64,000 bases of DNA from Myroides sp. JBRI-B21084 (GTDB lineage Bacteria; Bacteroidota; Bacteroidia; Flavobacteriales; Flavobacteriaceae): assembly GCF_030545015.1 (NCBI RefSeq), contig NZ_CP120653.1:1984001-2048000 (forward strand), given 5' to 3'. The position numbers and the translations under genes were made by a program. Positions 9,459-17,990 of this stretch are shown piece after piece (positions within the stretch are counted from its first letter, which is position 1; each line of letters starts with the position of its first letter). The notes below the pieces were generated by a model. The model was given only the letters and a program-made list of their open reading frames with translations. It was not told where the DNA came from and did no database searches.

Positions 9459-10683
9459 AATTTTTTATGTATTTACCTGCGCCTTGGCATTATTTCCGCT
9501 GTTAAAATTGAATCATTTTTCAATTTTAATGATTATTTGGTTTGTATTGGCATTAATAAATACATTTAAAAATAAAGGGTTTGTACATTTTAAATCGCAA
9601 ACAACTCCTTTTTTGGTGCTTTCGTTTTTTTGTTTAATGTATGTTTTTTATTTGCCTTTTGTTCAAAATTTCACCGAAATTGGTAAATCAATAGCCAAAA
9701 GTTTACCTTTTGTGATTTTTCCTTTAGGCTTTTTATTAAATAAAGATATTATTACTCATAAGTTATTAAAACATTTTAGCGTTGTTTTTATAGCTGCAGT
9801 TATCCTTTTAAATACATTAGGTTGGGTTAGTGTGTTTAATTTTGGATGGAACAAAGCATGGCAACTTAACGATTTTTACCATCCGGTTTTTAGAACTTTA
9901 TTTGCAAACACAACGTTATTACATTTGCCATATTTAGGCTTATTAAGTGTTTTTGCAGCTTTATGGTTAACCTTAAAAATGTTTTTAAATAAAAAAGTAA
10001 ATATTTTAAGCAGTTGTTTAATAGCTTTTTTATTACTGTCTATCTACATATATTCGGCACGCATGGCACTGGTTTGTTATTTAATAGGTTTGCTTTTTAT
10101 CATTTTTAAATCAATAAAAAAGCAAATTTTAAGAATTATGTTGCTAGTTACTTTGCCGTTAACAGCCTTAGTTTTGTTTTGGTTTTCGCCAATGAAAGAG
10201 CGTTACGTTAAAGTTGTTGAAAAAGAACTTGTTTTGCCAAATAAAAACCAATTACCGCACGAAGTAAATTACCGATACGGTATTTGGTATTGCAGTTTTA
10301 ACATAGCTAAAGAACATTTTTTTACAGGTGTGGGCGCCGATAAAGTACAGCAAAGCCTAAACAATTGTTACAGTACTTTTACTTACAAATCGTACGAAGA
10401 TTTTAACAAACAAATATACAATACACATAATCAATATGTAGATCAGTTGCTAAAGTTTGGTTTTTTTGGATTGATTTTGTTTGTAGGTGTGCTTTTTTAT
10501 TATTTTTACAAAGCGTCGATTTTGTATCAAACTTTTGTGTTAATAACTGCAATTAGTTTTTTAACCGAAAATGTTTTAGACCGACAAATAGGCGTTGTTT
10601 TTGTAGCCCTTTTAAATACCATATTTGTAATATATAAATTAAACACTGTTGAAAAAAGCATTAGTAGTAGATTGGTTAGATAA
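9445..10683 (+). CDS. O-antigen ligase/polymerase family membrane protein (Wzy_C-like)
   Basis: The 412-residue protein has about 11 membrane segments. The large extracytoplasmic loop (residues about 260-330) ends in THNQYVDQLLKFGFFG, which matches the H-N-x-Y/F pattern and following helix of the O-antigen ligase (WaaL/Wzy_C) family. It may ligate the finished glycan to its acceptor or polymerise repeat units; the neighbouring 7028-8344 product is the alternative for either role. The gene overlaps the upstream GT4 gene by 14 bp and the next one by 35 bp. Confidence 0.8.
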   Translation: MRLAKIFYVFTCALALFPLLKLNHFSILMIIWFVLALINTFKNKGFVHFKSQTTPFLVLSFFCLMYVFYLPFVQNFTEIGKSIAKSLPFVIFPLGFLLNKDIITHKLLKHFSVVFIAAVILLNTLGWVSVFNFGWNKAWQLNDFYHPVFRTLFANTTLLHLPYLGLLSVFAALWLTLKMFLNKKVNILSSCLIAFLLLSIYIYSARMALVCYLIGLLFIIFKSIKKQILRIMLLVTLPLTALVLFWFSPMKERYVKVVEKELVLPNKNQLPHEVNYRYGIWYCSFNIAKEHFFTGVGADKVQQSLNNCYSTFTYKSYEDFNKQIYNTHNQYVDQLLKFGFFGLILFVGVLFYYFYKASILYQTFVLITAISFLTENVLDRQIGVVFVALLNTIFVIYKLNTVEKSISSRLVR

Positions 10684-11743
10684 ATACGGAGGCGCCGAAA
10701 AAGTTATTCAGGCGTTAGAAGATGCTTTGCAATTTACCGAAGTTCACTCATTAGTTAATGTAATGAACAACGAGCAACTTCAGCAAGTTTTTCCTAAAAA
10801 GCAACACGTTAAAACAACATATTTACAATTATTTGGCAAGTGTTTTCGTATTTTTTTTCCACTTTTTTTTAAATCGATAAAAACAATTCAAGTTTCAAAA
10901 CAACTAGGGTTAATTGTTTCAAGTTCCCATTCGGTAGCAAAAGGAGTTCAAAAATCAAGCAAAAACCAATTACATATCAGTTATTTTCAGGCGCCTAACA
11001 ATAATTATATTTGGCAAGATGCTCCTTTGTACTTTAAACAAGCGTACCCTTTAATTAAATGGTTGTTACCAGTTTTTAGAAAGTGGGATTTTAAACAAGC
11101 ACAAAATCCCGATTTTATTATTTGCAACTCAAAATTTGTACAAAATTGGGTAAAAATTAATTACAAGCGCGAATCGGCAGTGATTTACCCACCTGTTCAT
11201 TTAGAAGCATTTCCATTAAACAAAAACAAGCAAGATTTTTATGTAATTGCAGGTAGAATTGCTACGATCAAGCGTTTTGATTTGGTTATTGAAGCTTTTA
11301 ACCAAAATGGCAAAAAATTAATTGTAATTGGCGATGGCAATGAATTAACTCATTTAAAAAGCAAAGCAAAATCTACAAATATTCAATTTTTAGGATTTCA
11401 AAACACAGCCGTTTTGTCCAACTATTTACAAAACGCTAAAGCTTTCATACAAATGGGGGTTGAAGGTTTTGGTATTGCTGCAATTGAAGCCAATTCATGC
11501 GGAACACCCGTAATTTGTTATGCCAAAGGCGGTATTACAGAAACGGTTGTAAACCAACAAACAGGCTTGTTTTTTAATAAACAAAGTGCGCAAGCTTTAA
11601 ATACTTGTATTGCAGATTTTGAAACAAAAAACTGGAATTATGAAGCTATTCATAAACATGCACAACAGTTTTCGGCACAAGAATTTAAAAAGCAAATCAT
11701 TCAATTTGTAGCTAACCATTTAAATAAAACGCAATCAGTTTAA
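10649..11743 (+). CDS. Glycosyltransferase family 4
   Basis: The 364-residue GT-B enzyme starts KALVVDWLDKYGGAEKVI, a GGxE-type N-terminal loop common in mannosyl- and galactosyltransferases of GT4. The donor-binding domain contains VIAGRIATIKRFDLVIEAF, VIGDGNE, FLGF and a clear E-x7-E signature (EGFGIAAIEANSCGTPVI). It should act in repeat-unit assembly. The start is a TTG located 35 bp inside the preceding gene; this gives the expected N-terminus and no ATG fits. A 130-bp gap follows, so this gene may end the first transcription unit of the polysaccharide locus. Confidence 0.9.
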   Translation: MKKALVVDWLDKYGGAEKVIQALEDALQFTEVHSLVNVMNNEQLQQVFPKKQHVKTTYLQLFGKCFRIFFPLFFKSIKTIQVSKQLGLIVSSSHSVAKGVQKSSKNQLHISYFQAPNNNYIWQDAPLYFKQAYPLIKWLLPVFRKWDFKQAQNPDFIICNSKFVQNWVKINYKRESAVIYPPVHLEAFPLNKNKQDFYVIAGRIATIKRFDLVIEAFNQNGKKLIVIGDGNELTHLKSKAKSTNIQFLGFQNTAVLSNYLQNAKAFIQMGVEGFGIAAIEANSCGTPVICYAKGGITETVVNQQTGLFFNKQSAQALNTCIADFETKNWNYEAIHKHAQQFSAQEFKKQIIQFVANHLNKTQSV

Positions 11744-11873
11744 ATGAATAGCTGTTTTTACAATGGCGATAAAAATTGATTTTTAAAGAATAAAACTTCA
11801 AACTTAATTAATAAATCAGCAACCATTTTTTTTTCATTTATAAAACAGTATTTTTACAACAAATAGTTAACAA
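11744..11873. other. AT-rich intergenic gap inside the polysaccharide locus
   Basis: This 130-bp gap separates the last GT4 gene from the UDP-glucuronate decarboxylase gene. It has no ORF and no convincing hairpin followed by a T-run. A TATTTTTA sequence about 20 bp before the downstream start resembles the -7 element with a final A instead of G, so a weak promoter for the decarboxylase is possible but not demonstrated. Confidence 0.4.
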
Positions 11874-12857
11874 ATGAAAAGGGTATTAATAACGGGTGCG
11901 GCTGGTTTTTTGGGTTCGCATTTGTGCGATAGGTTTTTAAATGAAGGCATGCATGTAATTGCAATGGATAATTTAATTACCGGCGATTTAAAAAACATTC
12001 AACATTTATTTAAAAATGAACATTTTGAGTTTTATCATCACGATGTAACTAAATTTGTACATGTGCCTGGTAGTTTAGATTATATTTTACATTTTGCATC
12101 GCCAGCAAGCCCTATTGATTACTTAAAAATACCCATTCAAACCCTAAAAGTAGGCTCGTTAGGTACCCATAACTTATTAGGTTTAGCAAAGGCTAAAAAC
12201 GCACGAATTTTAATTGCATCAACTTCAGAAGTATATGGCGACCCTTTAGTACACCCACAAACCGAAGATTATTACGGCAATGTAAACACTATTGGTCCTC
12301 GTGGCGTATACGATGAAGCCAAGCGCTTTCAAGAATCGTTAACAATGGCGTACCACAATTTTCATGGTTTAGAAACACGTATTGTTCGTATTTTTAATAC
12401 TTATGGCCCACGAATGCGTTTGAACGATGGTAGGGTAATACCTGCTTTTATGGGACAAGCGTTACGTGGTGAAGATTTAACTATTTTTGGCGATGGCAAT
12501 CAAACACGTTCATTTTGTTATGTTGATGATCAAATTGAAGGAATTTATCGTTTGTTGCTTAGTAATTATCATTTACCTGTAAATATTGGTAATCCAAACG
12601 AAATAACTATAAATGAATTTGCACAAGAAATTATTCAATTAACCGGCACTCAACAAAAAATAATTCACAAACCTTTGCCTGAAAATGATCCTTTGCAACG
12701 CCAACCCGATATAACGTTAGCAAAAAAAGTATTAAATTGGGAACCAAAAATTGATAGAAAGCAAGGTTTGCAAAAAACATTTGATTATTTTAAAACCCTT
12801 TCAACCCAAGAATTACTAAAAGAAGAACACAAAGATTTTTCTAAATACATTTATTAG
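11874..12857 (+). CDS. UDP-glucuronate decarboxylase (UDP-xylose synthase), extended SDR family
   Basis: The enzyme oxidises and decarboxylates UDP-glucuronate to UDP-xylose using bound NAD. The 327-residue protein has the Rossmann glycine motif GAAGFLG (residues 8-14), the catalytic TSE at 117-119, and YDEAK with Tyr146 and Lys150. The blocks [16 protein letters not shown] and [12 protein letters not shown] are specific for UXS rather than for UDP-glucose 4-epimerases or dTDP-glucose dehydratases. It predicts xylose, or a xylose-derived sugar, in the surface glycan. No UDP-glucose dehydrogenase gene lies in the window to make the substrate. It overlaps the next gene by one base. Confidence 0.93.
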   Translation: MKRVLITGAAGFLGSHLCDRFLNEGMHVIAMDNLITGDLKNIQHLFKNEHFEFYHHDVTKFVHVPGSLDYILHFASPASPIDYLKIPIQTLKVGSLGTHNLLGLAKAKNARILIASTSEVYGDPLVHPQTEDYYGNVNTIGPRGVYDEAKRFQESLTMAYHNFHGLETRIVRIFNTYGPRMRLNDGRVIPAFMGQALRGEDLTIFGDGNQTRSFCYVDDQIEGIYRLLLSNYHLPVNIGNPNEITINEFAQEIIQLTGTQQKIIHKPLPENDPLQRQPDITLAKKVLNWEPKIDRKQGLQKTFDYFKTLSTQELLKEEHKDFSKYIY

Positions 12858-14200
12858 TGCAACGTAAAATAGGTAGATATTCAAAGTATTTAAGACCCAT
12901 TACCATTACATTTGATTTATTTGTTTTGGTAACGTTGGCATTGTGGCTGTTGCCCAATACTTTTCAAACGTTTTACTTTTATATTTACTTATCATTTTCG
13001 TGGATTATTACAGCGGTAATAACAAAGTTTTATCAGGTATATCGCTTCACAAAACTTATACAAATTGCCCAAAAAATTATAAAGCAATATTTTTTATTTG
13101 CTTTAAACCTATTTGCTTTAAACGGTTTGTTTTCGTTAACACAACAATATAAAAGCGTTGCTAATTATTTATTTTTTACAGCAATAATCATAGTTGGAGT
13201 AAAATATTTAATTTTTTGGTTACTTAAATTATTTCGCAAATATTACAAAGGAAACTTACGTAAAATAGTAGTTGTAGGGCACGACGATTTAACCCATAAT
13301 TTTATAAAGTTTGTAACCACAAACGACGATTACGGTTATGCTTTACACCAAAGTTTTTCATTGCTTAAAGCACATCCCGAAAAAATAATTGCTTACTGCC
13401 AAGAAAATAAAATCGATGAAATTTATCTTAGCTTAGAAAAAACCAATACCAAACAAGTTAGTTATTTTATTGATTATGTTGATAATAACCTAAAACTTTT
13501 AAAGTTTTTGCCGTCAAAAAAAGATTTGTTATCGGCAAATTTAAAAGTAGATTATTACGGCGTAATACCAGTTATGCCATCGCGTACAACACCTTTAAAC
13601 GATCCGTTAAATCATTTCATAAAGCGTGGCTTCGATATTGTTTTTTCATCTTTAGTAATCTTAGGTATTATGTCGTGGTTAACCCCATTAATAGCCATTT
13701 TAATAAGGTTAGAGTCTAAAGGGCCAATATTTTTTAAACAAAAACGCCACGGTTTAGATTACGAAGAATTTAACTGTTATAAATTCCGTTCCATGTTTGT
13801 AAACGAACATGCCGATATAGCCGAAGCCGTTAAAAACGATCCACGTATTACTAAAGTTGGTGCTTTTTTACGCCGAACGAGTTTAGACGAAATGCCTCAG
13901 TTTTTTAATGTATTTATTGGCGATATGTCTGTTGTTGGGCCGCGTCCACACATGATTAATTTTACCGAAAAATACGCAGTAAAAGTAAATAAGTTTAAAG
14001 CACGCCACTTTATAAAACCAGGTATTACGGGCATGGCACAAACCCATGGTTACCGCGGTGAAATTGAAAACGATACCGATATAATTAACCGTATTAAATA
14101 CGATATTTTTTATATGGAAAGTTGGTCGTTATTATTAGACCTTAAAATTATATACCTTACCATTAAAAATGCATTGAAAGGCGAGAAAAAGGCCTATTAA
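12857..14200 (+). CDS. Undecaprenyl-phosphate sugar-1-phosphate transferase (WcaJ/WbaP type)
   Basis: This polyprenyl glycosylphosphotransferase starts lipid-linked repeat-unit synthesis by moving a sugar-1-phosphate from a nucleotide sugar to undecaprenyl phosphate. The 447-residue protein has four N-terminal membrane segments, a central nucleotide-binding-like region (KIVVVGHDDLTHNFI) and the C-terminal catalytic domain: a membrane-inserted helix (KRGFDIVFSSLVILGIMSWL), FFKQKRHGLDYEEF, CYKFRSM, RRTSLDEMPQFFNV, GDMSVVGPRPH and KPGITGMAQ. Length and architecture match the PHPT family. The start is a GTG overlapping the previous TAG. It closes the polysaccharide locus; the order of genes places the initiating enzyme last. 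Confidence 0.93.
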   Translation: MQRKIGRYSKYLRPITITFDLFVLVTLALWLLPNTFQTFYFYIYLSFSWIITAVITKFYQVYRFTKLIQIAQKIIKQYFLFALNLFALNGLFSLTQQYKSVANYLFFTAIIIVGVKYLIFWLLKLFRKYYKGNLRKIVVVGHDDLTHNFIKFVTTNDDYGYALHQSFSLLKAHPEKIIAYCQENKIDEIYLSLEKTNTKQVSYFIDYVDNNLKLLKFLPSKKDLLSANLKVDYYGVIPVMPSRTTPLNDPLNHFIKRGFDIVFSSLVILGIMSWLTPLIAILIRLESKGPIFFKQKRHGLDYEEFNCYKFRSMFVNEHADIAEAVKNDPRITKVGAFLRRTSLDEMPQFFNVFIGDMSVVGPRPHMINFTEKYAVKVNKFKARHFIKPGITGMAQTHGYRGEIENDTDIINRIKYDIFYMESWSLLLDLKIIYLTIKNALKGEKKAY

Positions 14201-14214
14201 TTATTTTTTAATCT

Positions 14215-14222
14215 TATTTTTG
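14215..14222 (+). promoter_or_regulatory. Putative -7 element for purD
   Basis: TATTTTTG fits the flavobacterial -7 consensus TAnnTTTG and lies 27 bp before the purD start, in the 48-bp gap after the polysaccharide locus. A matching -33 TTG is not clear. Confidence 0.5.
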
Positions 14223-14248
14223 TACTTCAAAAACAATATATCCTTATT

Positions 14249-15520
14249 ATGAATATCTTACTATTAGGTTCAGGCGGTCGTGAACACGCATTAGCATGGA
14301 AAATTACGCAAAGTACAAAATGCAGTAAACTATTTGTAGCACCAGGCAATGCAGGTATTGGTAACATTGCAACAAATGTAGCTTTAAACCCAACCGATTT
14401 TAACGCAGTTAAACAATTTGTTTTAGACAATCATGTTGAAATGGTTGTTGTTGGACCAGAAGATCCATTAGTAAAAGGTATTTACGATTTTTTTAAAAAC
14501 GATACTGCTTTAAATAGCATTCCTGTTATTGGGCCTTCACAACACGGAGCACAATTAGAAGGTAGTAAAGAATTTGCCAAACAATTTTTGGTAAAAAACA
14601 ACATTCCTACAGCAAAATACCAAGCTTTTACAAAAGATACGGTTGATGCTGGTTGTGCATTTTTAGCAACGTTACAACCTCCTTACGTTTTAAAAGCCGA
14701 CGGTTTAGCTGCTGGTAAAGGTGTTGTGATTTTAAACGATTTAAACGATGCCCAAGAAGAATTAAAAAACATGTTGGTTGATGCTAAGTTTGGCGACGCT
14801 TCGTCTAAAGTTGTGATTGAAGAGTTTTTAGACGGTATTGAACTTTCTTGCTTTGTATTAACCGATGGTAAATCATATAAAATATTACCAACAGCAAAAG
14901 ATTACAAACGTATTGGCGAAGGTGATACGGGTTTAAATACAGGCGGTATGGGTGCTGTGTCGCCAGTGCCATTTGCAAATGAAGAATTTATGCAAAAGGT
15001 TGAACAACAAATTGTAATTCCAACAATAAACGGTTTAAAAAATGATGCAATTGAATACAAAGGCTTTGTTTTTATAGGTTTGATAAAAGTAGGAGATAAC
15101 CCGTTTGTAATTGAATACAACGTACGTATGGGTGATCCTGAAACCGAAGTTGTAATACCGCGTATAAAATCGGATATTGTAGAATTGTTTCAAGCAGTTG
15201 CAAATGAAACGTTAGAGAACACCGTTTTAGAAATCGATGAACGTACAGCTACTACTGTTATGATTGTTTCGGGCGGATACCCTGAAGATTATGAAAAAGG
15301 TAAAGTAATTTCAGGATTAGATCAAGTTAAAAATTCTATTGTTTTTCATGCAGGTACAGCCGAAAAAGATGGAAATGTAGTTACAAATGGTGGGCGTGTA
15401 ATTGCCGTTACATCTTACGGAAATAACTTTAAAGAAGCTTTAAAGCAATCATACGAAAATGTTGAAAAAATTAACTTTGATAAAAAATATTTCCGCACCG
15501 ATTTAGGTTTTGATTTGTAA
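14249..15520 (+). CDS. purD: Phosphoribosylamine-glycine ligase
   Basis: PurD performs the second step of purine synthesis, joining glycine to 5-phosphoribosylamine with ATP hydrolysis. The 423-residue length is standard. The N-terminal motif LLLGSGGREHALAWK, the ATP-grasp block VLKADGLAAGKGVV and the family signature RMGDPETEVV near residue 293 are all intact. It has its own putative promoter and is followed 5 bp later by a small exported protein gene that probably shares the transcript. Confidence 0.97.
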   Translation: MNILLLGSGGREHALAWKITQSTKCSKLFVAPGNAGIGNIATNVALNPTDFNAVKQFVLDNHVEMVVVGPEDPLVKGIYDFFKNDTALNSIPVIGPSQHGAQLEGSKEFAKQFLVKNNIPTAKYQAFTKDTVDAGCAFLATLQPPYVLKADGLAAGKGVVILNDLNDAQEELKNMLVDAKFGDASSKVVIEEFLDGIELSCFVLTDGKSYKILPTAKDYKRIGEGDTGLNTGGMGAVSPVPFANEEFMQKVEQQIVIPTINGLKNDAIEYKGFVFIGLIKVGDNPFVIEYNVRMGDPETEVVIPRIKSDIVELFQAVANETLENTVLEIDERTATTVMIVSGGYPEDYEKGKVISGLDQVKNSIVFHAGTAEKDGNVVTNGGRVIAVTSYGNNFKEALKQSYENVEKINFDKKYFRTDLGFDL

Positions 15521-15525
15521 GAAGA

Positions 15526-15924
15526 ATGAATAAAATTGTTGTCTTATTTGTTTTGTTTTTTTCTGTAGGAATTGTTTCAGCACAAGAAAAAGACTCCGTA
15601 ATTGTTGAAGAAAAGATTCATGCATTTGTTCAAGAAAAAGCATACCCACCAGGTACAGATTTTGAACCTTGGAAAAAAACGTTAATGCATGAAATGAAGC
15701 AAGCTTGGAATTTAAGTTTTTCTGAAGTATTATTACGAGTTGTTATAGAAAAAGATGGTTCTGTTACAAATTTGCGAGTTATTTCTGATGAATGGAAACC
15801 TACTGATGAAATGGTAAGTAAATTGCTTGAAATGATAAATGCAAAAGGAAAGTGGTTACCAGCAAAACATAACGGATTGCAAGTTAGATCTAGTTATAGG
15901 ATTAAAATGATTTTTCAAATTTAA
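15526..15924 (+). CDS. Small exported TonB C-terminal-like domain protein
   Basis: The 132-residue product has a signal peptide ending near SAQ (residues 1-19) and one compact domain. The pattern FSEVLLRVVIEKDGSVTNLRV followed by a helix and KWLPAKHNGLQVRSSYRIKMIF resembles the TonB C-terminal fold. It lacks the membrane anchor and Pro-rich linker of true TonB, so it is a free periplasmic or secreted relative; energy transduction is unlikely. It sits 5 bp behind purD and ends at a bidirectional terminator. Confidence 0.7.
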   Translation: MNKIVVLFVLFFSVGIVSAQEKDSVIVEEKIHAFVQEKAYPPGTDFEPWKKTLMHEMKQAWNLSFSEVLLRVVIEKDGSVTNLRVISDEWKPTDEMVSKLLEMINAKGKWLPAKHNGLQVRSSYRIKMIFQI

Positions 15925-15948
15925 AGCGAATAAAAGTTTAATTAACAA

Positions 15949-15976
15949 AAAAGCAGGATTTTAAAATCCTGCTTTT
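15949..15976. terminator. Bidirectional intrinsic terminator
   Basis: A perfect 14-bp palindromic stem (AAAAGCAGGATTTT followed directly by its complement) ends in T-runs on both strands. It lies between two convergent genes and serves both. Confidence 0.85.
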
Positions 15977-15977
15977 A

Positions 15978-16469
15978 TTATTTTATAACCTTAATATATT
16001 TTGCTGTATTTTTAAAAAAATCATCAGCTACAGATTTTATTGAGTCAACCTTTTTTAAATCTTTTATTTCAACTGCATTCTTATTATATATCTTTGGAAT
16101 AGTTTCATTTTCAATGTAATAAATAGTTGAATCTATTTTAATATCTATATCTGTAATTAGTCCGTGATAAGTATAGTCTCTTTTTATTACAAACTTATAT
16201 TCAAATTTACTATTTGTGAAATAAGTATAATTTAATTTTCCGGTTTCGCCGTATAAAAAGAAATCAAGGACTAAAGTGTCAGATTTTTTATAATAAACTA
16301 TTAATTCGCCTCCTTCTGATGAAAGCTCTTCTAAATTAATAGTGTCTCTGCTATATTGATCTTTTGATTCTTTAAATTTAGAAATGATAGGAAATTTATC
16401 ATCATTGGTTCGATTGCAAGAATTAACTAAAACTATCAAACAAAAGAAAATAAAATTTCTAAACATCAT
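15978..16469 (-). CDS. Putative lipoprotein of unknown function
   Basis: The N-terminus MMFRNFIFFCLIVLVNSCN has a hydrophobic core and a lipobox-like VNSC, so the mature protein is probably lipid-anchored at Cys. The remaining 140 residues are rich in Lys, Asp and Ile, with no family I recognise. An upstream in-frame ATG at 16481 exists, but it would add MWIL and a larger overlap with the upstream gene; the ATGs at 16469 and 16466 fit the signal peptide better. It overlaps the 3' end of the ferredoxin reductase gene and probably shares its transcript. Confidence 0.65.
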   Translation of the reverse strand: MMFRNFIFFCLIVLVNSCNRTNDDKFPIISKFKESKDQYSRDTINLEELSSEGGELIVYYKKSDTLVLDFFLYGETGKLNYTYFTNSKFEYKFVIKRDYTYHGLITDIDIKIDSTIYYIENETIPKIYNKNAVEIKDLKKVDSIKSVADDFFKNTAKYIKVIK

Positions 16470-17505
16470 CAAAATCCACATAAATTTCTTCCGAAGTTAC
16501 ATACGCTTGGCACGCTAAAAGCAAACCTTCTTCAATTTCATCGTCCATTAAAATATGATTGCTTTTCATTTCGGCAGTACCATTTACTTTGCGGCACATA
16601 CATGAACTGCAAATACCACCTTGGCATGAATAAGGCGCATCGATACCATGTTTTAACGCAGCGTTTAAAATGTTTTCGGTACGTGGCATATTAAAAGTAG
16701 TTTCAACAGCATCAACCATTACAGTTACTTTTACCATTCCTTCACCACTAACAGGTATTTCGCCATTGGTAGAACTAGTTGTAAACAATTCGTAATTAAT
16801 TTGCTCTTCACTAGCGCCGTTTTCTTTTAAAACAGTGGTTACTTTTTGAATCATATCCTCTGGACCGCACAAAAAGTAGGTGTCAATTTGCTTTTCGCTG
16901 TGTTTGTTTTTAAACACAAAATTAATAGTTGCACGTTCAATACGGCCAAACAAAGCACCCTCGGGTTGGGTTTGGGTAAAGGTGTAATGCACAAAAAATC
17001 GACCTAAGTAGTTGTTTCTTAAAGCCTCAATTTCGTTGTAATAAATGGTGTCTTCTAACGTTTTATTGCCGTAAACTAAAATAAAAGTGGCGTCTTTAGA
17101 GCTTTCTAAAACATCTTTAGCAATAGCTATTATAGGTGTAATACCACTACCTGCAGCTATACCTGCAATAATTTTAGCATTTGGGTTATCTAAAATAAAT
17201 TTACCTTCGGGGTGGGCAACTTCTAAAACATCGCCAATTTGTAATTGGGTGTTAACATAATTAGAAAAAACACCTTTTTCAACCGCTTTAACTACTACCC
17301 GTAGTTCGTTGCTTTTTGGTGATGAGCTTATTGAATACGATCTGCGAACTTCTTCGCCATTTATTTGGGCTTTAATGTTTACGTATTGTCCCGCTTTAAA
17401 TTGATATTCGGGTTTTAAATTTTCAGGAACATCAAAAACAACCGAAACTGCCAAAGGCGTTTCTCTTTTTATTTCTTTAACCTTTAAAGGATTGAATTTC
17501 GACAT
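16459..17505 (-). CDS. Ferredoxin-NADP reductase fused to a 2Fe-2S ferredoxin domain (PaaE-like)
   Basis: This flavin reductase moves electrons between NAD(P)H and a partner through FAD and a plant-type 2Fe-2S cluster. The first 240 residues hold the FAD-binding RRSYSISS, the nucleotide-binding AAGSGITPI and FLCGPEDMI. The C-terminal 90 residues hold the cluster ligands in YSCQGGICSSCMC plus LLACQ. This order matches PaaE and Hmp-like reductases; no paa genes are nearby, so the partner oxygenase is unknown. I chose the start MSKFNPLKV at 17505 because an upstream ATG at 17526 adds residues not expected in the family and overlaps the putative promoter. Confidence 0.9.
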   Translation of the reverse strand: MSKFNPLKVKEIKRETPLAVSVVFDVPENLKPEYQFKAGQYVNIKAQINGEEVRRSYSISSSPKSNELRVVVKAVEKGVFSNYVNTQLQIGDVLEVAHPEGKFILDNPNAKIIAGIAAGSGITPIIAIAKDVLESSKDATFILVYGNKTLEDTIYYNEIEALRNNYLGRFFVHYTFTQTQPEGALFGRIERATINFVFKNKHSEKQIDTYFLCGPEDMIQKVTTVLKENGASEEQINYELFTTSSTNGEIPVSGEGMVKVTVMVDAVETTFNMPRTENILNAALKHGIDAPYSCQGGICSSCMCRKVNGTAEMKSNHILMDDEIEEGLLLACQAYVTSEEIYVDFDDV

Positions 17506-17523
17506 TTTATTATTGATTTTGTG

Positions 17524-17531
17524 CAAAAATA
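17524..17531 (-). promoter_or_regulatory. Putative -7 element for the ferredoxin reductase gene
   Basis: On the minus strand this reads TATTTTTG, matching TAnnTTTG, 19 bp before the chosen start. A second match, TAATTTTG, lies directly upstream at 17532-17539. The FNR-like palindrome at 17554-17565 is centred 35.5 bp from the final G of this element. Confidence 0.5.
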
Positions 17532-17553
17532 CAAAATTACTATTGCTTTTAAG

Positions 17554-17565
17554 TGATATTTATCA
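17554..17565. promoter_or_regulatory. FNR/CRP-like palindromic site
   Basis: TGATATTTATCA fits the core TGAT-N4-ATCA recognised by FNR-type regulators. The same 12-mer occurs before trhO at 55698-55709 with identical spacing to its -7 box. The regulator itself is not in the window. Confidence 0.5.
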
Positions 17566-17596
17566 TTTCAACAAAAAAAAGATGCCTAATTAAGTA

Positions 17597-17630
17597 AGGT
17601 ATAAAAAAAGAATGTATATTTGTTATACCT
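17597..17630 (+). promoter_or_regulatory. padR promoter with flanking inverted repeat (probable operator)
   Basis: A perfect 8-bp inverted repeat, AGGTATAA at 17597-17604 and TTATACCT at 17623-17630, encloses the -7 element TATATTTG (17615-17622), whose final G abuts the right arm. A dimeric PadR protein bound here would block the promoter, so autorepression is the simple reading. The start codon of padR is 16 bp downstream. Confidence 0.6.
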
Positions 17631-17645
17631 AAAATTCATAAGTAT

Positions 17646-17990
17646 ATGAAAAAGCAACAACAATTGTACAAAGGCAGTTTAAATACTATTATTATGAAAC
17701 TGTTAGAACAACATACTAAAATGTACGGTTATGAAATTACCCAAAAGGTTAAAGAAATTACCCAAGGCGAATTAAATATTACCGAAGGTGCACTATACCC
17801 CGCTTTGCATAAAATGGAAGCCGATGGCTTTTTAGATGTTGAAATGGATCGGGTTGACGGACGCATACGCAAATACTACAAATTAACCGAAAGCGGTGTT
17901 AAAGAAACAGTTACGCGTATGGAAGAATTACAAAATTTTGTGCGAAACATGCAAAACATTGTTAACCCCGATCTAAAATTAGATTATTAA
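17646..17990 (+). CDS. PadR family transcriptional regulator
   Basis: The 114-residue protein is a minimal PadR: a winged helix-turn-helix with the family landmarks LLEQHTKMYGYEIT, LNITEGALYPALHKMEADG and RKYYKLTESG. It lacks the long C-terminal dimerisation helices of subfamily-1 members and fits subfamily 2. PadR proteins usually repress their own operon and one transport or envelope gene until a ligand binds. The inverted repeat around its promoter supports autorepression. It overlaps the next membrane-protein gene by one base (TAATG), the standard partner arrangement in this group. Confidence 0.93.
   Translation: MKKQQQLYKGSLNTIIMKLLEQHTKMYGYEITQKVKEITQGELNITEGALYPALHKMEADGFLDVEMDRVDGRIRKYYKLTESGVKETVTRMEELQNFVRNMQNIVNPDLKLDY

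Noticed and set aside
3956..14200. The polysaccharide locus as a recently acquired mobile island
   Set aside because: No insertion sequence, integrase, tRNA target or flanking repeat is visible; variable glycan content alone does not show recent transfer.
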